Positions 1 through 6,449 of a DNA stretch of 8,345 bases are shown one piece after another. The notes beneath the pieces are model-generated. The model was not told the DNA's origin. It saw nothing but the letters and a program-made list of their open reading frames with translations, and made no database searches. A program made the position numbers and the translations under genes. Source of the DNA: Bacilli bacterium (GTDB lineage: Bacteria > Bacillota_I > Bacilli_A > RF39 > UBA660); NCBI GenBank assembly GCA_016283075.1, contig JAEEMF010000064.1:1-8345 (forward strand), read 5' to 3'. The stretch's first letter is position 1, and each line of letters begins with the position of its first letter.

Positions 1-1
1 T

Positions 2-706
2 AATGTAATAGGAGATATAAGACCTATTAAAGAAATAACTAAAATAGCTCATGAAAGAGGTATTATTGTTATAGTAGATGGAGCACAAAGTGTTCCACAT
101 ATGAAAGTTGATGTAAAAGATTTAGACATTGATTTTCTAGCTTTCTCAGCACATAAAATGTGTGGTCCAACAGGAGTAGGAGTACTATTTGGTAAATATA
201 ACTTGCTAGAAAAAATGAAACCTACTAGTTTTGGTGGAGGAATGAATTCTTACTTTGAAGTAAACTTTGATAGAGAGTATAGTAAAATACCAACTAGATT
301 TGAAGCCGGAACTCCTAATATAGCTGGAGTAATAGCTTTTGGTAAAGTAATAGATTATCTTTTAAATATTGGTATGGATAATATATCTAAACATGAACTA
401 TCTTTAAAGAAATATTTAATAGATAGATTAAAGGAAAATGAAAATATTACTATTTATAATGAAAATACTATGTCCGGAATAGTAACATTTAATTATAAAG
501 ATATTTTTAGTCAGGATTTAGCTATTTATTTAAATAAAGAAAATATATGTGTAAGAGCAGGTAATCACTGCGCTAAAATATTAAAAGAAGAAATAGGTGT
601 TAAAAATACTTGTAGAGTAAGTTTATACCTATATAATACAAAGGAAGAAATAGATAAATTAGTTGACACATTAAATTGTCCAACTATAAAGAATAATATA
701 ATATAG
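2..706 (+). CDS. sufS: Cysteine desulfurase, SufS type (5' partial)
   Basis: This is a PLP-dependent class V aminotransferase-fold enzyme that takes sulfur from L-cysteine as a persulfide for Fe-S cluster assembly in the cytosol. The frame is open from base 2, so the start lies outside the window. The visible 234 residues are the C-terminal part of a family of about 400. The PLP-site stretch DGAQSVPH is followed by SAHKM, whose Lys (codon 155-157) should be the Schiff-base lysine. RFEAGTPNIAG is typical of the family. The catalytic Cys sits in VRAGNHCAK (codon 569-571), with Asn where GHHC is usual, and RVSLYLYNT follows. The ATG at 101 is internal. The short active-site loop favours the SufS/CsdA group over NifS/IscS. 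Suf partners would be expected upstream, but they are not visible. Its stop codon is inside a terminator hairpin. Confidence 0.95.
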   Translation, partial: NVIGDIRPIKEITKIAHERGIIVIVDGAQSVPHMKVDVKDLDIDFLAFSAHKMCGPTGVGVLFGKYNLLEKMKPTSFGGGMNSYFEVNFDREYSKIPTRFEAGTPNIAGVIAFGKVIDYLLNIGMDNISKHELSLKKYLIDRLKENENITIYNENTMSGIVTFNYKDIFSQDLAIYLNKENICVRAGNHCAKILKEEIGVKNTCRVSLYLYNTKEEIDKLVDTLNCPTIKNNII

Positions 707-725
707 GCATTTGCCTATATTTTTT
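700..725 (+). terminator. Intrinsic terminator after sufS
   Basis: The arms ATATAGGC (701-708) and GCCTATAT (713-720) pair perfectly around a 4-nt loop and run into six Ts (720-725). The sufS stop codon TAG (704-706) lies within the left arm. Confidence 0.85.
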
Positions 726-726
726 A

Positions 727-735
727 TGGTATAAT
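727..735 (+). promoter_or_regulatory. Extended -10 promoter for the deacetylase gene
   Basis: TGG followed by TATAAT (730-735) is an extended -10 element. It begins two bases after the U-tract of the preceding terminator. No good -35 box is seen at 17 bp. A start site about 7 nt downstream would fall near 742, at the first base of the ribosome site AGGTGG (742-747), leaving a leader of about 10 nt before the ATG at 752. Confidence 0.65.
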
Positions 736-751
736 TTAAATAGGTGGTTTT

Positions 752-2161
752 ATGAAAAGCATTATAAACTATATAAAAAATAAATACTTAATTATATTAG
801 GTGTTTTAATAGTAGCATTTTTTATTTTCATAAATGTTTTTTATTTTAAAGGACCACTTATTGTTTTTATAGGTAAAAATGTTATTACTACAGAAGTACA
901 TTCTAAGTATATAGATGATAATAATTATAAATTCTTATTTTTTGATAATGAACTTCATGATAAAGTACTTAAAATATCTAATGTTAATTTAGATAAATTA
1001 GGAGAATACAATATAGACTACACTTTATATTTAGATAATAAAGAAGTAAAAAGAAGAAGAAAAGTAAAAGTAGTAGATACTACTAAACCAGATTTAGTTC
1101 TTAAAGATCAGGAAAACTCCGTAGCGTGCCCTAATGGAAACTATATAGAGCAAGGTTATGAAGCAAATGATAATTATGATGGAGATATAACTAGTAAAGT
1201 TAAAATAACTAAAAAAGGTGATACATGGACATATACTATTAAAGATACTTCTGGCAATAAAGAAGAAAAAGTACGTAATATAGTAAGAAAAGATGAAACA
1301 GCACCAGTTATTACTTTAAAAACAACAAATACTAAAATATATAGAGGAACTACTTTTACAGAACCAGGATATACTGCTATAGATAATTGTGATGGAGATA
1401 TAACAGATAAAGTAAAAGTAGATGGTAAAGTAAATACAAGTAGTACTGGTAAGTATACTCTTACTTATACAGTAACAGATAGTCATGATAACAATACTGT
1501 AGTAACAAGAGAAGTAGAAGTAGTAAATCAAACAATATATTTAACAAATACTATATATTTAACATTTGATGATGGGCCATCATACTTAACAAGTCAGTAT
1601 TTAGATATACTTAAAAAATATAATGTTAAAGCAACATTCTTTATAAATGATAAAGGATACTATGATCAAGTTAAAAGAATGCATAACGAAGGAAATGTAG
1701 TTGCAAACCATACAGCAAGTCATAACTTTGCTGGTATATATAGTTCAACTACAGCTTTCTGGAATGATTTTAATAAACTAAATGCAACTATTAAAAATAT
1801 AACAGGAGTAGATAATAAACTATTTAGATTCCCAGGAGGATCTTCTAATACAGTTAGTAGACAATATAATAGAGGTATAATGACTCAGCTTGTTAAAGAA
1901 GCTAATGCTAAAGGATTAGTATACTTTGACTGGAATGTAGACTCAAATGATGCAGGAGGAACTACTACTGCAGATGGAGTATACCGTAACGTAGTAAACT
2001 CACTTAGTCACTCAAGAGCAAATATAGTCTTAATGCATGAAGGTAAAAATTATACATTAAATGCACTTTCTAGAATAATAGAATTTGGTATTAATAATGG
2101 ATATAATTTTGCAACACTTAATGAATCAAGTGCAACAGCGCATCACGGAGTAAATAACTAG
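752..2161 (+). CDS. Membrane-anchored polysaccharide deacetylase with Ig-like repeats
   Basis: This is a predicted extracytoplasmic NodB-family (carbohydrate esterase 4) metal-dependent N-deacetylase, likely acting on peptidoglycan or another cell-surface glycan. The 469 residues start with a short cytoplasmic tail and a membrane segment (about 11-32). Ig-like modules of the DUF5011 kind follow: a degenerate one (about 47-108) and two clear ones (about 112-180 and 183-258), both with the signature DNxDGDIT and starting near the motif (T/A)P. The catalytic domain (about 267-457) keeps all five motifs: TFDDGPS (271-277), NHTASH with metal ligands H320 and H324, RFPGG (359-363), DWNVDSND (393-400) and LMHE (427-430), where Asp is more usual than Glu after the His. 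No lipobox is present. The Ig modules probably act as a spacer through the wall. The glycan substrate cannot be read from the sequence. Confidence 0.93.
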   Translation: MKSIINYIKNKYLIILGVLIVAFFIFINVFYFKGPLIVFIGKNVITTEVHSKYIDDNNYKFLFFDNELHDKVLKISNVNLDKLGEYNIDYTLYLDNKEVKRRRKVKVVDTTKPDLVLKDQENSVACPNGNYIEQGYEANDNYDGDITSKVKITKKGDTWTYTIKDTSGNKEEKVRNIVRKDETAPVITLKTTNTKIYRGTTFTEPGYTAIDNCDGDITDKVKVDGKVNTSSTGKYTLTYTVTDSHDNNTVVTREVEVVNQTIYLTNTIYLTFDDGPSYLTSQYLDILKKYNVKATFFINDKGYYDQVKRMHNEGNVVANHTASHNFAGIYSSTTAFWNDFNKLNATIKNITGVDNKLFRFPGGSSNTVSRQYNRGIMTQLVKEANAKGLVYFDWNVDSNDAGGTTTADGVYRNVVNSLSHSRANIVLMHEGKNYTLNALSRIIEFGINNGYNFATLNESSATAHHGVNN

Positions 2162-2182
2162 GAGTATTTTTACTCCTTTTTT
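2160..2182 (+). terminator. Intrinsic terminator after the deacetylase gene
   Basis: AGGAGTA (2160-2166) pairs with TACTCCT (2171-2177) around a TTTT loop and is followed by a T-tract to 2182. The left arm overlaps the last two bases of the stop codon TAG (2159-2161). Confidence 0.85.
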
Positions 2183-2190
2183 GTTATAAT
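2182..2190 (+). promoter_or_regulatory. Extended -10 promoter for tag
   Basis: TGT plus TATAAT (2185-2190) forms an extended -10, and its T is the last base of the preceding terminator's U-tract. No convincing -35 box is present. A start site near 2197 would leave only about 9 nt before the ATG at 2206. The ribosome site GTGGTG (2195-2200) spans that start site. Confidence 0.65.
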
Positions 2191-2205
2191 GAAAGTGGTG
2201 ATATT

Positions 2206-2751
2206 ATGCGTTGCAAGTGGTGTAATTTAAAAAATGATTTATATATAGACTACCATGATAAAGAGTGGGGGACTTTAACAAATGATGAACATACATTATA
2301 TGAAATGTTTATCTTAGAGACTTTTCAAGCAGGACTTTCCTGGGAGTGTATTCTAAATAAAAGAGAATCCTTTAGAAAAGCTTATGATAATTTTGATATA
2401 GATAAAGTAATAAAATATGACTCTAAAAAAATAGAAGAACTACTAAATAATAAAGAAATAATACGAAATAAATTAAAGATAAATGCTTCTATAAAGAACT
2501 CTATTATTTATAAAGAAATAGTAAATGAATATGGTTCATTTTATAAATACCTTACTTCATATATAAAAGAAATAATTTATGAAAATGATAAAACAACTAA
2601 CATAGTATCTGATAATATAAGTAAGGATTTAATAAAAAGAGGAATGTCTTTTGTAGGATCTACTACTATATATTCCTACTTACAAGCTATAGGACTAATT
2701 AATTCACACGATAAAGATTGCTTTAAATATAAGCAATCTAAAGTATCCTAA
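2206..2751 (+). CDS. tag: 3-methyladenine DNA glycosylase I
   Basis: This is a base-excision repair enzyme that removes 3-methyladenine from alkylated DNA in the cytoplasm. At 181 residues it has the usual Tag length. The N-terminal MRCKWC and YHDKEWG are family signatures. The zinc ligands known for E. coli Tag are all in place: C3, H17, H168 and C172, the last two in NSHDKDC. The base-binding E38 lies in ILETFQAGLSW, with W46. FVGSTTIYSYLQAIGLINSH matches the conserved C-terminal part. The start is fixed by GTGGTG (2195-2200) five bases upstream and by MRC opening the family. It has its own promoter, and no U-tailed terminator follows, so some read-through into the next gene is possible. 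Confidence 0.95.
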   Translation: MRCKWCNLKNDLYIDYHDKEWGTLTNDEHTLYEMFILETFQAGLSWECILNKRESFRKAYDNFDIDKVIKYDSKKIEELLNNKEIIRNKLKINASIKNSIIYKEIVNEYGSFYKYLTSYIKEIIYENDKTTNIVSDNISKDLIKRGMSFVGSTTIYSYLQAIGLINSHDKDCFKYKQSKVS

Positions 2752-2753
2752 AT

Positions 2754-2782
2754 TTGCAAAAATAGTTATTTTGTTATATAAT
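2754..2782 (+). promoter_or_regulatory. Sigma-A-like promoter for the 120-residue ORF
   Basis: TTGCAA (2754-2759), a 17-bp spacer and a perfect TATAAT (2777-2782) form a standard promoter just after the tag stop codon. The predicted start site is near 2789, giving a leader of about 16 nt. Confidence 0.6.
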
Positions 2783-2792
2783 ATAAAACCGT

Positions 2793-2799
2793 GAGGTGG
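2793..2799 (+). promoter_or_regulatory. Ribosome binding site deciding the start at 2805
   Basis: GAGGTGG lies 5 bases before the ATG at 2805. An in-frame GTG at 2796 is part of this ribosome site itself, so it is very unlikely to be the start codon. Confidence 0.75.
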
Positions 2800-2804
2800 A
2801 AATT

Positions 2805-3167
2805 ATGAAAATAACTACATCTACAATACTAGGTAATGCTTTAATTGAGTTAATCAATAATAAGAAAAAACCTATTATATCTGTTGAAGAACTTCAAGAT
2901 TATACAGATGTAATTAAAGATGAGACTAGTATGGATGCACACGTATCAGGACTTGACTTATTTAAGATCAAAGGTCATGAAAGAAGTCATATTAAGTTTT
3001 TAACTGATACTATGGAGTTTACTATTGCGGACCATGCATCAGTAGGTGATTTGATATCACGTTATCAAACAGATATATCAGAAAATGTATTAAATGCATT
3101 TAAAAGTAAGAAATCATATGATTTCTTAGGTATCAAATATAAATCAAAAGCAATAATGGGGAAATAA
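2805..3167 (+). CDS. Hypothetical protein, 120 residues
   Basis: I do not recognise this gene. The start at 2805 is chosen because the alternative GTG at 2796 sits inside the ribosome site. The product is soluble-looking: it has no signal peptide, no membrane segment, no Cys and no Trp. It opens with a probable helix (about 7-19), then a Lys/Pro-containing turn and an acidic stretch rich in Glu and Asp (about 27-45). Four His are spread along the middle (H46, H58, H62 and H77 in HVSGLDLF, KGHERSH and ADHASVGD). The C-terminus is basic, with SKKSYDFLGIKYKSK. Its own promoter and strong terminator make it a single-gene unit. A role for the histidines in metal or nucleic-acid binding is only a guess. 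Confidence 0.75.
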   Translation: MKITTSTILGNALIELINNKKKPIISVEELQDYTDVIKDETSMDAHVSGLDLFKIKGHERSHIKFLTDTMEFTIADHASVGDLISRYQTDISENVLNAFKSKKSYDFLGIKYKSKAIMGK

Positions 3168-3186
3168 TTTAATTATTTCCTTTTTT
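3160..3186 (+). terminator. Intrinsic terminator after the 120-residue ORF
   Basis: GGAAATAAT (3160-3168) pairs with ATTATTTCC (3172-3180) around a 3-nt loop and is followed by six Ts. The stop codon TAA (3165-3167) is inside the left arm. The hairpin is almost the same sequence as the one after the first pilin-like gene (4475-4495). Confidence 0.9.
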
Positions 3187-3195
3187 GTTATTTAA

Positions 3196-3224
3196 TTGAC
3201 TAAATAAATATTATATTTTATAAT
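3196..3224 (+). promoter_or_regulatory. Sigma-A promoter for the first pilin-like gene
   Basis: TTGACT (3196-3201), a 17-bp spacer and TATAAT (3219-3224) make the best match to the consensus in the window. The predicted start site is near 3231, about 21 nt before the ATG. This suggests strong constitutive expression compared with the neighbours. Confidence 0.75.
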
Positions 3225-3237
3225 TTAATTATAAGAT

Positions 3238-3245
3238 AGGTGAGG
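3238..3245 (+). promoter_or_regulatory. Ribosome binding site deciding the start at 3252
   Basis: AGGTGAGG lies 6 bases before the ATG at 3252. An in-frame GTG at 3240 falls inside this site and is rejected as start. The same context, ATAGGTGAG then TATAAAATGGGGAAGAAA, precedes the second pilin-like gene at 7398-7424. Confidence 0.8.
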
Positions 3246-4118
3246 TATAAAATGGGGAAGAAAAATACAACAAAAAATAAAGCCTTTAAAAAAGGTAAAA
3301 CTAAAAGAGCTTTTACTTTAATAGAACTCTTAGCGGTAATATTAATACTTGGTATTATTGCATTAATAGCTGGAACTACAATATATAATATGGTAGAACA
3401 CTCTAGAAAGGAAGCTTATAAAGCTACGGTAAGAGGAGTTTTAAAATCAGCAGAACACTATGTAACAAGTTATCCTTTATTAAATAGAGGAAAGATATCT
3501 TACCCAGTAGTATTTACTTGTGATGGAAAAGAGTGTTCTAACGGAATTGATAAACTTGAAGTAGAAGGAAAACTTCCAGAAGGCGGACAAATTATTATTG
3601 AAAACTCAAGTAGTATTAAAGCAAGCTATTTAAGAAATGATAGATACTGTGCATTCGGAGATAAAGTAAATATCGAAGTAAATAAAGATTGTGATAAAAT
3701 AGATAAAACTAGTCCTACTACTCCAACAGGTGGTTCATTAGGTAAAGTAGAAGGAAATAATCCAAAAGGAACTATAAAAGTTTTACCATCCGGTTCTACT
3801 GATGATCACTCAGAAGTAACTTATGAATACTTAGTAGATAATAAACCAGATGAACCTAATAAAGATGATAAGAGATTTACTAAATCAACTGAATTCGATA
3901 GATCTTGCGGTAAGAAATACTATGGATGGGCTATTGCTGTTGATGCATCCGGAAATAGAAGTGATGTGTTCTACTTAGGTGAAACAGAAGACGGAGAAAA
4001 TGTATATTCAGAGTGGAGTGAATGTTCTAAGACATGTGGTGGAGGAACTAGAACAAGAACTAATACATGTGCACTTGTTAAAGAAGGACTTAGTGAAGCA
4101 TGTAATACTCAAGGTTGT
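3238..4118 (+). repeat. Direct repeat, copy 1: pilin-like constant region
   Basis: The ribosome site and the first 289 codons recur at 7400-8279 in the same orientation with no indel within the coding part. Many differences are third-base changes. Similarity stops just after the last Cys of the TSP1-like module (NTQGC here, NTQSC in the other copy). Confidence 0.9.
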
Positions 4119-4469
4119 TCATATGAAGCAGTTGTTACTACATATAATGCAACAGCTACTACTTCAACTTATACAGCAACATCAAGTTATTCTTGTCATG
4201 AATACCACGCTGGAGGAAGTGGTGGTTCTTGTGCATCTGATTGTGTAAGTAACTGCTTTGTGTATGCCGACGGTTCAGGAAACTGGGAATGTAATAAACG
4301 AGCATGTGGAACTTCATATACTTGTCCAAATGGTGGAACACCAAGTGGAAGCACTTGTAAAAAGACAGTATACAAATGTAATGGAACAGATAAACTAAAT
4401 AATAAAACATGTACTAGTTATACTTGTCCAGATGGAGGAACTCTACAAGGTACAACTTGTGTTAAATAA
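3252..4469 (+). CDS. Type IV pilin-like protein with TSP1-like module and Cys-rich tail
   Basis: This is a predicted secreted, surface-assembled pilin or pseudopilin of 405 residues. A 20-residue Lys-rich leader ends KRA and is followed by FTLIELLAVILILG, the class III signal with Glu at mature position 5. Cleavage would be A|F rather than the usual G|F. The hydrophobic helix runs to about 45. A Cys-containing head follows (C90, C95, C133, C147), then an Ig/Fn3-like segment (about 152-243, with GSTDDHSEVTYEY and DASGNRSDVFYLG). Next is a thrombospondin type 1-like module (about 252-289) with WSECSKTCGGGTRTRT and five Cys. A Thr-rich linker (291-313) leads to a tail with 12 Cys and two copies of TSYTCPxGGTxxGxTC (354-371, 388-405). 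The total is 22 Cys, suggesting many disulfides outside the cell. No pilus assembly genes are visible. A paralogue starts at 7413. Confidence 0.9.
   Translation: MGKKNTTKNKAFKKGKTKRAFTLIELLAVILILGIIALIAGTTIYNMVEHSRKEAYKATVRGVLKSAEHYVTSYPLLNRGKISYPVVFTCDGKECSNGIDKLEVEGKLPEGGQIIIENSSSIKASYLRNDRYCAFGDKVNIEVNKDCDKIDKTSPTTPTGGSLGKVEGNNPKGTIKVLPSGSTDDHSEVTYEYLVDNKPDEPNKDDKRFTKSTEFDRSCGKKYYGWAIAVDASGNRSDVFYLGETEDGENVYSEWSECSKTCGGGTRTRTNTCALVKEGLSEACNTQGCSYEAVVTTYNATATTSTYTATSSYSCHEYHAGGSGGSCASDCVSNCFVYADGSGNWECNKRACGTSYTCPNGGTPSGSTCKKTVYKCNGTDKLNNKTCTSYTCPDGGTLQGTTCVK
4311..4364 (+). repeat. Cys-rich tail repeat, unit 1
   Basis: This encodes residues 354-371 of the first pilin-like protein, matching 13 of 18 residues of the unit at 4413-4466. 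The shared pattern is TSYTCP, GGT, then G and TC, with two Cys per unit. Confidence 0.8.
4413..4466 (+). repeat. Cys-rich tail repeat, unit 2
   Basis: This encodes residues 388-405, the C-terminal end of the first pilin-like protein. It is offset by 34 residues from unit 1, and the intervening stretch adds two further Cys (C376, C387). Confidence 0.8.
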
Positions 4470-4470
4470 T

Positions 4471-4503
4471 AAAAGGAAATAATTTATTTATTTCCTTTTT
4501 TTT
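4471..4503 (+). terminator. Intrinsic terminator after the first pilin-like gene
   Basis: A 12-bp stem pairs 4471-4482 with 4488-4499 (core GGAAATAA with TTATTTCC) around a 5-nt loop. Eight Ts (4496-4503) follow. The flanking A-run and T-run mean it could also form on the opposite strand. Confidence 0.9.
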
Positions 4504-4511
4504 GCTATACT
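4503..4511 (+). promoter_or_regulatory. Extended -10 promoter for the HExxH-apbE-NusG_II unit
   Basis: TGC plus TATACT (4506-4511) begins on the last T of the preceding terminator. No clear -35 box is present. A start site near 4518 coincides with the ribosome site GGTGAG (4518-4523), giving a leader of about 9 nt before the ATG at 4527. Confidence 0.6.
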
Positions 4512-4526
4512 TAATATGGTGAGAGT

Positions 4527-5441
4527 ATGGATTATAATGATAATCAAATAAAAGAAATTATTAATAAATATTCTTCTTTTGTAGATAGTATTTCTTGTGA
4601 TGAAAAAATAAAGAATCTATTATATTTAATAGTACCTGCTTTTATAGTAAGATACTCTTTAGATAATGAAAGATTAATACTAAATACTTTTAAAGATGTT
4701 AAAATAGTTATTGATGATGAAGAAAATATTAATAATCCAGCTTTTTATCAGGGTATTCCTTATATAGAAAATGATAATGTTTATATTAGTAAAACTATTG
4801 TTATAAAACACTTTAAAACAGACTTTTTAGTAGGTTTACTTAATAATTTAGTACATGAATATAATCATGCCTTAAATTCCTATAATAATCCTTATTTTAA
4901 GGATGATAACTATATTTATATTAGAACTGGTCTAACTTATATAAAATACTCTAAAATAGGCTTAAAAGCCGTAAATAAAGATGATTCATATATATTAGAA
5001 GAAATACTTAATACTTTTCAAACAGAAGAAGTATTAAATATAATTCATTCTTTTAAGAAATATGAGTTTAGTAATCCTAAAGTAAGAAATGCTTTATATA
5101 TACTTGATACTCATATGGAAAGTAATTATGAATTAGGTTACTACTATTTGGAAAAATTCTTTAGTAAAGATTTACTAAGTAATAAAACATTTACTTCTAC
5201 TTTATCTAATTTAAGACTTAAAGGTGAAGTAAATGATATAGAATACTGGTTTAATAATATAACAGGTATAAAAGATAGTTATAATAAACTAATAAGTTAT
5301 TTAATTAAGTTAAATGACTTAAGAAATAAAAAACCTTCATTCTTTTTTGGAGAAAGAAAACTTAAAAAAGATTTAAGATATTTATATAAAGAAGTACTTT
5401 ATATAATAAATACATTTAATAACAACTGCACATTTAAGTAG
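4527..5441 (+). CDS. Putative zinc metallopeptidase (HExxH protein)
   Basis: I cannot assign this 304-residue protein to a named family. It contains LVHEYNHAL with HEYNH (110-114), the HExxH zinc motif of zincin metallopeptidases. After it comes YILEEILNTFQTEEV (155-169), where E158 or E159, about 45 residues downstream, could be the third ligand of a gluzincin-like site. Spacing and context (a hydrophobic residue before H110, and RTGLT between the two motifs) resemble poorly studied HExxH proteins of gut Firmicutes. There is no signal peptide or convincing membrane helix (residues 31-42 are only mildly hydrophobic), so it is predicted to be cytoplasmic. The C-terminal third is helical and Lys-rich. 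It is the first gene of a unit with apbE: its stop TAG overlaps the ribosome site of apbE, suggesting translational coupling. Substrate unknown. Confidence 0.75.
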   Translation: MDYNDNQIKEIINKYSSFVDSISCDEKIKNLLYLIVPAFIVRYSLDNERLILNTFKDVKIVIDDEENINNPAFYQGIPYIENDNVYISKTIVIKHFKTDFLVGLLNNLVHEYNHALNSYNNPYFKDDNYIYIRTGLTYIKYSKIGLKAVNKDDSYILEEILNTFQTEEVLNIIHSFKKYEFSNPKVRNALYILDTHMESNYELGYYYLEKFFSKDLLSNKTFTSTLSNLRLKGEVNDIEYWFNNITGIKDSYNKLISYLIKLNDLRNKKPSFFFGERKLKKDLRYLYKEVLYIINTFNNNCTFK

Positions 5442-5445
5442 GTGA
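5440..5445 (+). promoter_or_regulatory. Ribosome binding site deciding the apbE start
   Basis: AGGTGA overlaps the upstream stop codon TAG (5439-5441) and lies 5 bases before GTG at 5451. The in-frame GTG at 5442 is part of the ribosome site, so 5451 is preferred as the start. Confidence 0.7.
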
Positions 5446-5450
5446 TTTGC

Positions 5451-6449
5451 GTGAAAGATAAAAAATACTTAGTAGGTAGTATCCTTCTTGTAATAATACT
5501 AGTTGTAACATTATTATCTAGATATTATACGAGTACTACTTATACTAAAAATATGTATTATATGGATACATATATAACTATTAAAGTAAGTACTAATAAA
5601 TCAAAAGATAAAGTAGATAAAGTATTTGATAAGATTGATAATTTATATAAAGATTATCATAATTTAACAAATCCGTATGATGAGAATAGTACTTTATATT
5701 ATATAAATCATAATACATCAAATGAAGAAGAACTAACTATAGATTCAAGACTATATGATTTATTAAAACTAGGAATGGATTATTATAAAGAAACAAATGG
5801 TTTATTAAATATAAATATGGGTAATATTATTTCTTTATGGAAGTCCTATAGAGATAAAGGTGAGGGGATACCTTCTAAAGAAGAAATAGAAAGTAATAAA
5901 GAACATAATATAGAAGATATAGTACTTTTAGATAATAATAAAATTAAAAAAACTCATCCTCATATAGATTTAGGAGCAATTGCTAAAGGATATGTAACTG
6001 AACTAGCAAGTAAAACTTTAAAAGAAGAGGGGATTACTAGCTTTATAATAAATGCTGGTGGTAATGTAGTAGTAGGTAAAAATAATAAGAAAAAAGCCTA
6101 TACCGTAGGAATACAAAGTCCTATAAAACCAAGTGATATTTATACTAAAGTAAATGTTAATAATAAAGCAGTAGTTACAAGTGGGGGATATGAAAGATTC
6201 TATGAATATGAAGGAGTAAAATATCATCATATAATAGATCCTAGTACTTTATATCCAGCAAGTAATATGCAAAGTATAACAGTTATTACTTCTTCATCTT
6301 CTTTAGCAGATATAATGAGTACTTATTTATTTTTACTAGATACAGATAAAGCCTTAGAATATGTAAATAATCATGATGATTTAGAATGTATTATATATAC
6401 TAATGATGGTAAAACTCTTAAAAGTAAAGGAATAGATAAATATGAATAA
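5451..6449 (+). CDS. apbE: FAD:protein FMN transferase, membrane-anchored
   Basis: ApbE-family enzymes transfer FMN from FAD onto a Thr or Ser of extracytoplasmic flavoproteins, using Mg2+. From the GTG start the protein has 332 residues, the usual length. An uncleaved-looking N-terminal membrane helix (about 7-22) is not followed by a lipobox Cys, so it is anchored by the helix rather than by lipid. Family motifs are present in order: MDTYITI (38-44), DLGAIAKGY (173-181), NAGGN (201-205), VTSGGYERF (242-250), HHIIDP (259-264) and ADIMST (286-291). In the DPxTGxP element the Gly is Leu (DPSTLYP). The next gene overlaps it by 8 bases, so the two are very likely translated together. No [ST]GA[ST]-type flavinylation target is seen in the neighbouring proteins. 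Confidence 0.94.
   Translation: MKDKKYLVGSILLVIILVVTLLSRYYTSTTYTKNMYYMDTYITIKVSTNKSKDKVDKVFDKIDNLYKDYHNLTNPYDENSTLYYINHNTSNEEELTIDSRLYDLLKLGMDYYKETNGLLNINMGNIISLWKSYRDKGEGIPSKEEIESNKEHNIEDIVLLDNNKIKKTHPHIDLGAIAKGYVTELASKTLKEEGITSFIINAGGNVVVGKNNKKKAYTVGIQSPIKPSDIYTKVNVNNKAVVTSGGYERFYEYEGVKYHHIIDPSTLYPASNMQSITVITSSSSLADIMSTYLFLLDTDKALEYVNNHDDLECIIYTNDGKTLKSKGIDKYE

Noticed and set aside
1316..1531. Open frame on the - strand inside the deacetylase gene
   Set aside because: It lies over the Ig-like repeats, has no ribosome site and a low-complexity Ile/Ser/Tyr composition. It is a shadow of the AT-rich coding strand.
2715..2739. A 9-bp inverted repeat (AGATTGCTT with AAGCAATCT) near the end of tag
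   Set aside because: No T-tract follows on the + strand, and it lies inside conserved-length coding sequence. It may be chance in AT-rich DNA or a weak hairpin, but there is no support for a terminator.
3168..3251. Riboswitch or small RNA in the longest intergenic gap
   Set aside because: The gap is fully explained by a terminator, a sigma-A promoter and a ribosome site. The leader of about 21 nt is too short for a riboswitch.
3979..4248. Overlapping + strand frame and a - strand frame (4159-4410) within the first pilin-like gene
   Set aside because: The products are low-complexity (Val/Leu/His or Tyr/His rich) with no family features, while the pilin frame has clear motifs throughout.
3252..4469. 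Pilin-like proteins as targets of the neighbouring ApbE
   Set aside because: No [ST]GA[ST]-type flavinylation motif is seen. PSGST is only superficially similar, so adjacency alone does not support it.
6018..6230. Open frame on the - strand inside apbE
   Set aside because: It is complementary to the conserved ApbE motifs, with no ribosome site or recognisable product.
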